Source of the DNA: Rotaria socialis
Taxonomy: Eukaryota > Rotifera > Eurotatoria > Philodinida > Philodinidae
NCBI GenBank assembly: GCA_905331475.1
Contig: CAJNYU010004256.1
Coordinates: 124,001-188,000 of the forward strand
Reading direction: 5' to 3'
Length of the DNA: 64,000 nt
The translations under genes were made by a program, and so were the position numbers. The notes beneath the pieces were generated by a model, which saw only the letters and a list, made by a program, of their open reading frames with translations, was not told the DNA's origin and did no database searches. Positions within the stretch are counted from its first letter, which is position 1. Each line of letters starts with the position of its first letter. Below, piece after piece: positions 62,258-64,000 of the stretch.

Positions 62258-63587
62258 CTTTCTTCAATTAATCTAAAAGAAAATTGAAAAATTAAAAATC
62301 ACTGTTCTGAAATAAAAATGACAATATGTAATTCGTGATTAAAAAAGCATACGAATGAAACCGTTTCTTGCTCTCTTTTACGTCCATACATGTTCATAAT
62401 GTAAACGCCTCCCTTTTGTTTCGTCTGTTGTCAACGAATGATGACAACAGAACACTGGGCACCTTGACGCCCGAAACAACAATCAAGTAACGGAAAAGTT
62501 CTCTCTTACTCTTTCTTTTTCTTTTTATTTCTAAAATAGAAAAAAAAAATGAGAAGAAGAAACAGAAATTTTTGAATCAATCAGTAGAACATACGCATGC
62601 ATCAGGAGTACTCTATTATTTCTCTTTCTCTTTGCTCCCTTTGTCGCTGTATTGGAGAATATTTTCTTTTAAAGATTGTGTGAATCGATTGTTGCCTCCT
62701 ACCACTTTGCTATGTTTCAATAATGAAAAGAGAAAAAAGAATTCATGTTGTTGTTGTTGTTGTTATGGTTGTCGATTCTCTAACATTTTTTCATTTTTCT
62801 CCTTTTTTCTTTTTTCTGTATATGTTATATGCTACAATGTTTGCGTGGTGTTCGATTTAAGTAAAATAAAGTGAAGTGGAATATGAGAAGAAGTGACTGA
62901 ACATCTATGCATATTTTATTTTATTCCTTGACATTACTTAATCAATAAAAGATACAATAGTCTTACATACACAAATAAATTATAAACTTCTTTTCAACAT
63001 CGTTAATAGAAGACATGTCTAATGTAAATTCATGAACAGTGTCGTGCACACAAACGTCAATAAAAAGATATTATAATAAGTAGACAGAACAAAAGATCCC
63101 ATGAAAGTCAATTATAAGAATATATTTTGATACATTATTAATGAAAAGTCTCGAAACAAAGAAATGCCATTGAAAAGTACCACAGTCCTTCTTATTGATA
63201 TGTCATATTTACAGATGCACGACTCTTGCCAATTACAATAACGTTCCTATCACATTAAGCATGTCGCTTATTATATGAATATTTGAATTGAAACGTAAGT
63301 CACCGTCTTGAAAACAGTATTATTCACAAAAATATTTGCATCTAAAAAGTCTCATTCTTTCTTTTATCATCTGAATTAGATTTTAATTTATTCTTATGAA
63401 TAGTAGCAATGATGATAATTTTCAAATTATTTGATTAAATTAAAAATATTTATTCAACTACAAAAAAAAAGAAAAAGAAACATGATGCAGTTGTATTGTA
63501 CTGAAAAAAAAATCATAAATAAATGTGCAGTAAAAAAAAATCACGACTCAACTCTTCATCTATAAAAGTAAAGACAAATTATTTAGT
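62258..63587. other. Intergenic region upstream of ODF3 and downstream of ODAD2
   Basis: 1.3 kb lies between two minus-strand genes. About 170 nt upstream of the ODF3 start is an 8-bp inverted repeat, CTGTTGTC / GACAACAG, spaced 10 nt apart, in a locally GC-richer patch. Beyond that are T-rich runs and a GTT repeat near 62745. No gene is seen. Confidence 0.6.
62427..62452. promoter_or_regulatory. Inverted repeat upstream of ODF3
   Basis: CTGTTGTC and GACAACAG form an 8-bp palindrome around a 10-nt centre, about 170 nt before the ODF3 ATG. It could be a factor-binding site or a hairpin. It does not match the RFX X-box spacing expected for ciliary genes. Confidence 0.3.
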
Positions 63588-64000
63588 TCAGCCATTTTTT
63601 GACTTTTCATTTGCCAATGCCAATCGACGAATATATGAAATACAAATCGCTGCATTTTCTTGAAGTACATCATCTTTCGAGCCGACCATTTCCATTAATA
63701 ACTAATGCAAGAAAATATATGAAAATAAATCAATAGATATGCGTGTATTATTAAACAAACTCGAACGACGCCATAATCATGCATTGTAACACAATTCATT
63801 GGATTTTTTGATAATTGATGTAATGCTTTCGCCGTTGATCGATGTACATTAGGATCAGATGATTTAAGATATTTAACAAGTGGAGCAACTGCTTGATGGT
63901 CACCAAATGCTTGTCGATTATTTCCCCATTTGCAACATTCAGATATAGCCTCAGCTAAATAACGACGAAGTAAATCTTCAGTCTATTTTGAACGTCAAAG
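63588..64000 (-). CDS. ODAD2: ODAD2/ARMC4 armadillo protein, C-terminal part (cut by window edge)
   Basis: ODAD2 is part of the docking complex that anchors outer dynein arms to ciliary doublets. The last two exons are visible, 63982-63761 and 63701-63588 (111 codons with a TGA stop), joined in phase 0. A TAG acceptor at 63983 leads into intron to the window edge. The sequence shows the end of the armadillo array: [19 protein letters not shown], then [20 protein letters not shown]. It continues [19 protein letters not shown] and [18 protein letters not shown], and ends in [14 protein letters not shown]. This matches the ODAD2 C-terminus as I know it. Other ARM proteins are less likely because of the [10 protein letters not shown] ending. 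Confidence 0.85.

Overview
The window is animal nuclear DNA. It is very AT-rich and intron-rich, with GT-AG introns mostly 50-65 nt long plus a minority of 0.8-3 kb. It carries a clearly metazoan gene set: Ena/VASP, an R7-type RGS, Rap1GAP, a TASK-type K2P channel, ciliary ODF3 and ODAD2. A small AT-rich invertebrate genome fits. I favour a rotifer, probably a bdelloid, because a foldback element at 8.57-9.09 kb carries arrays of TGTGGG, the telomere repeat I recall being reported for bdelloids. This is an inference; an AT-rich animal of another phylum is not excluded. Exon joins below were placed by hand from splice signals, reading phase and protein-family alignment. The summed coding lengths close in frame for every complete gene.

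Layout. 0.26-2.67 kb (-): poly(A) polymerase, running off the left edge. 4.74-6.0 kb (+): intronless Ena/VASP. 6.6-10.4 kb (+): DEP-GGL-RGS protein in 13 exons, with the foldback element in its largest intron. 13.0-14.0 kb (+): two tandem Dpy-30 paralogues. 18.5-26.95 kb (-): Rap1GAP in 14 exons, with a possible alternative first exon and a CGG-rich inverted-repeat element in its largest intron. 30.2-38.5 kb (+): DNA topoisomerase II in 21 exons. 38.9-42.3 kb (-): TASK-like potassium channel. 46.8-47.8 kb (+): RNF217-like RBR ubiquitin ligase. 49.9-50.6 kb (-): secreted DOPA-4,5-dioxygenase-family protein. 53.0-59.5 kb (+): Golgi/lysosomal-type NTPDase (ENTPD4/7-like), whose first intron holds the entire XPD/ERCC2 helicase gene on the same strand. 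61.3-62.3 kb (-): ODF3/CIMAP1A. 63.6-64.0 kb (-): 3' end of ODAD2/ARMC4, cut by the right edge.

The genes do not form one pathway. They are mostly conserved single-copy-type housekeeping, signalling and ciliary genes. The most unusual points are the same-strand nesting of XPD inside the NTPDase gene, three short non-coding inverted-repeat elements (one with telomere-like repeats), tandem Dpy-30 copies, a 17-nt microexon, several stop-free introns that are multiples of three, and a secreted DOPA-dioxygenase-like protein. I found no CRISPR array, rRNA or convincing tRNA, and no autonomous transposon.
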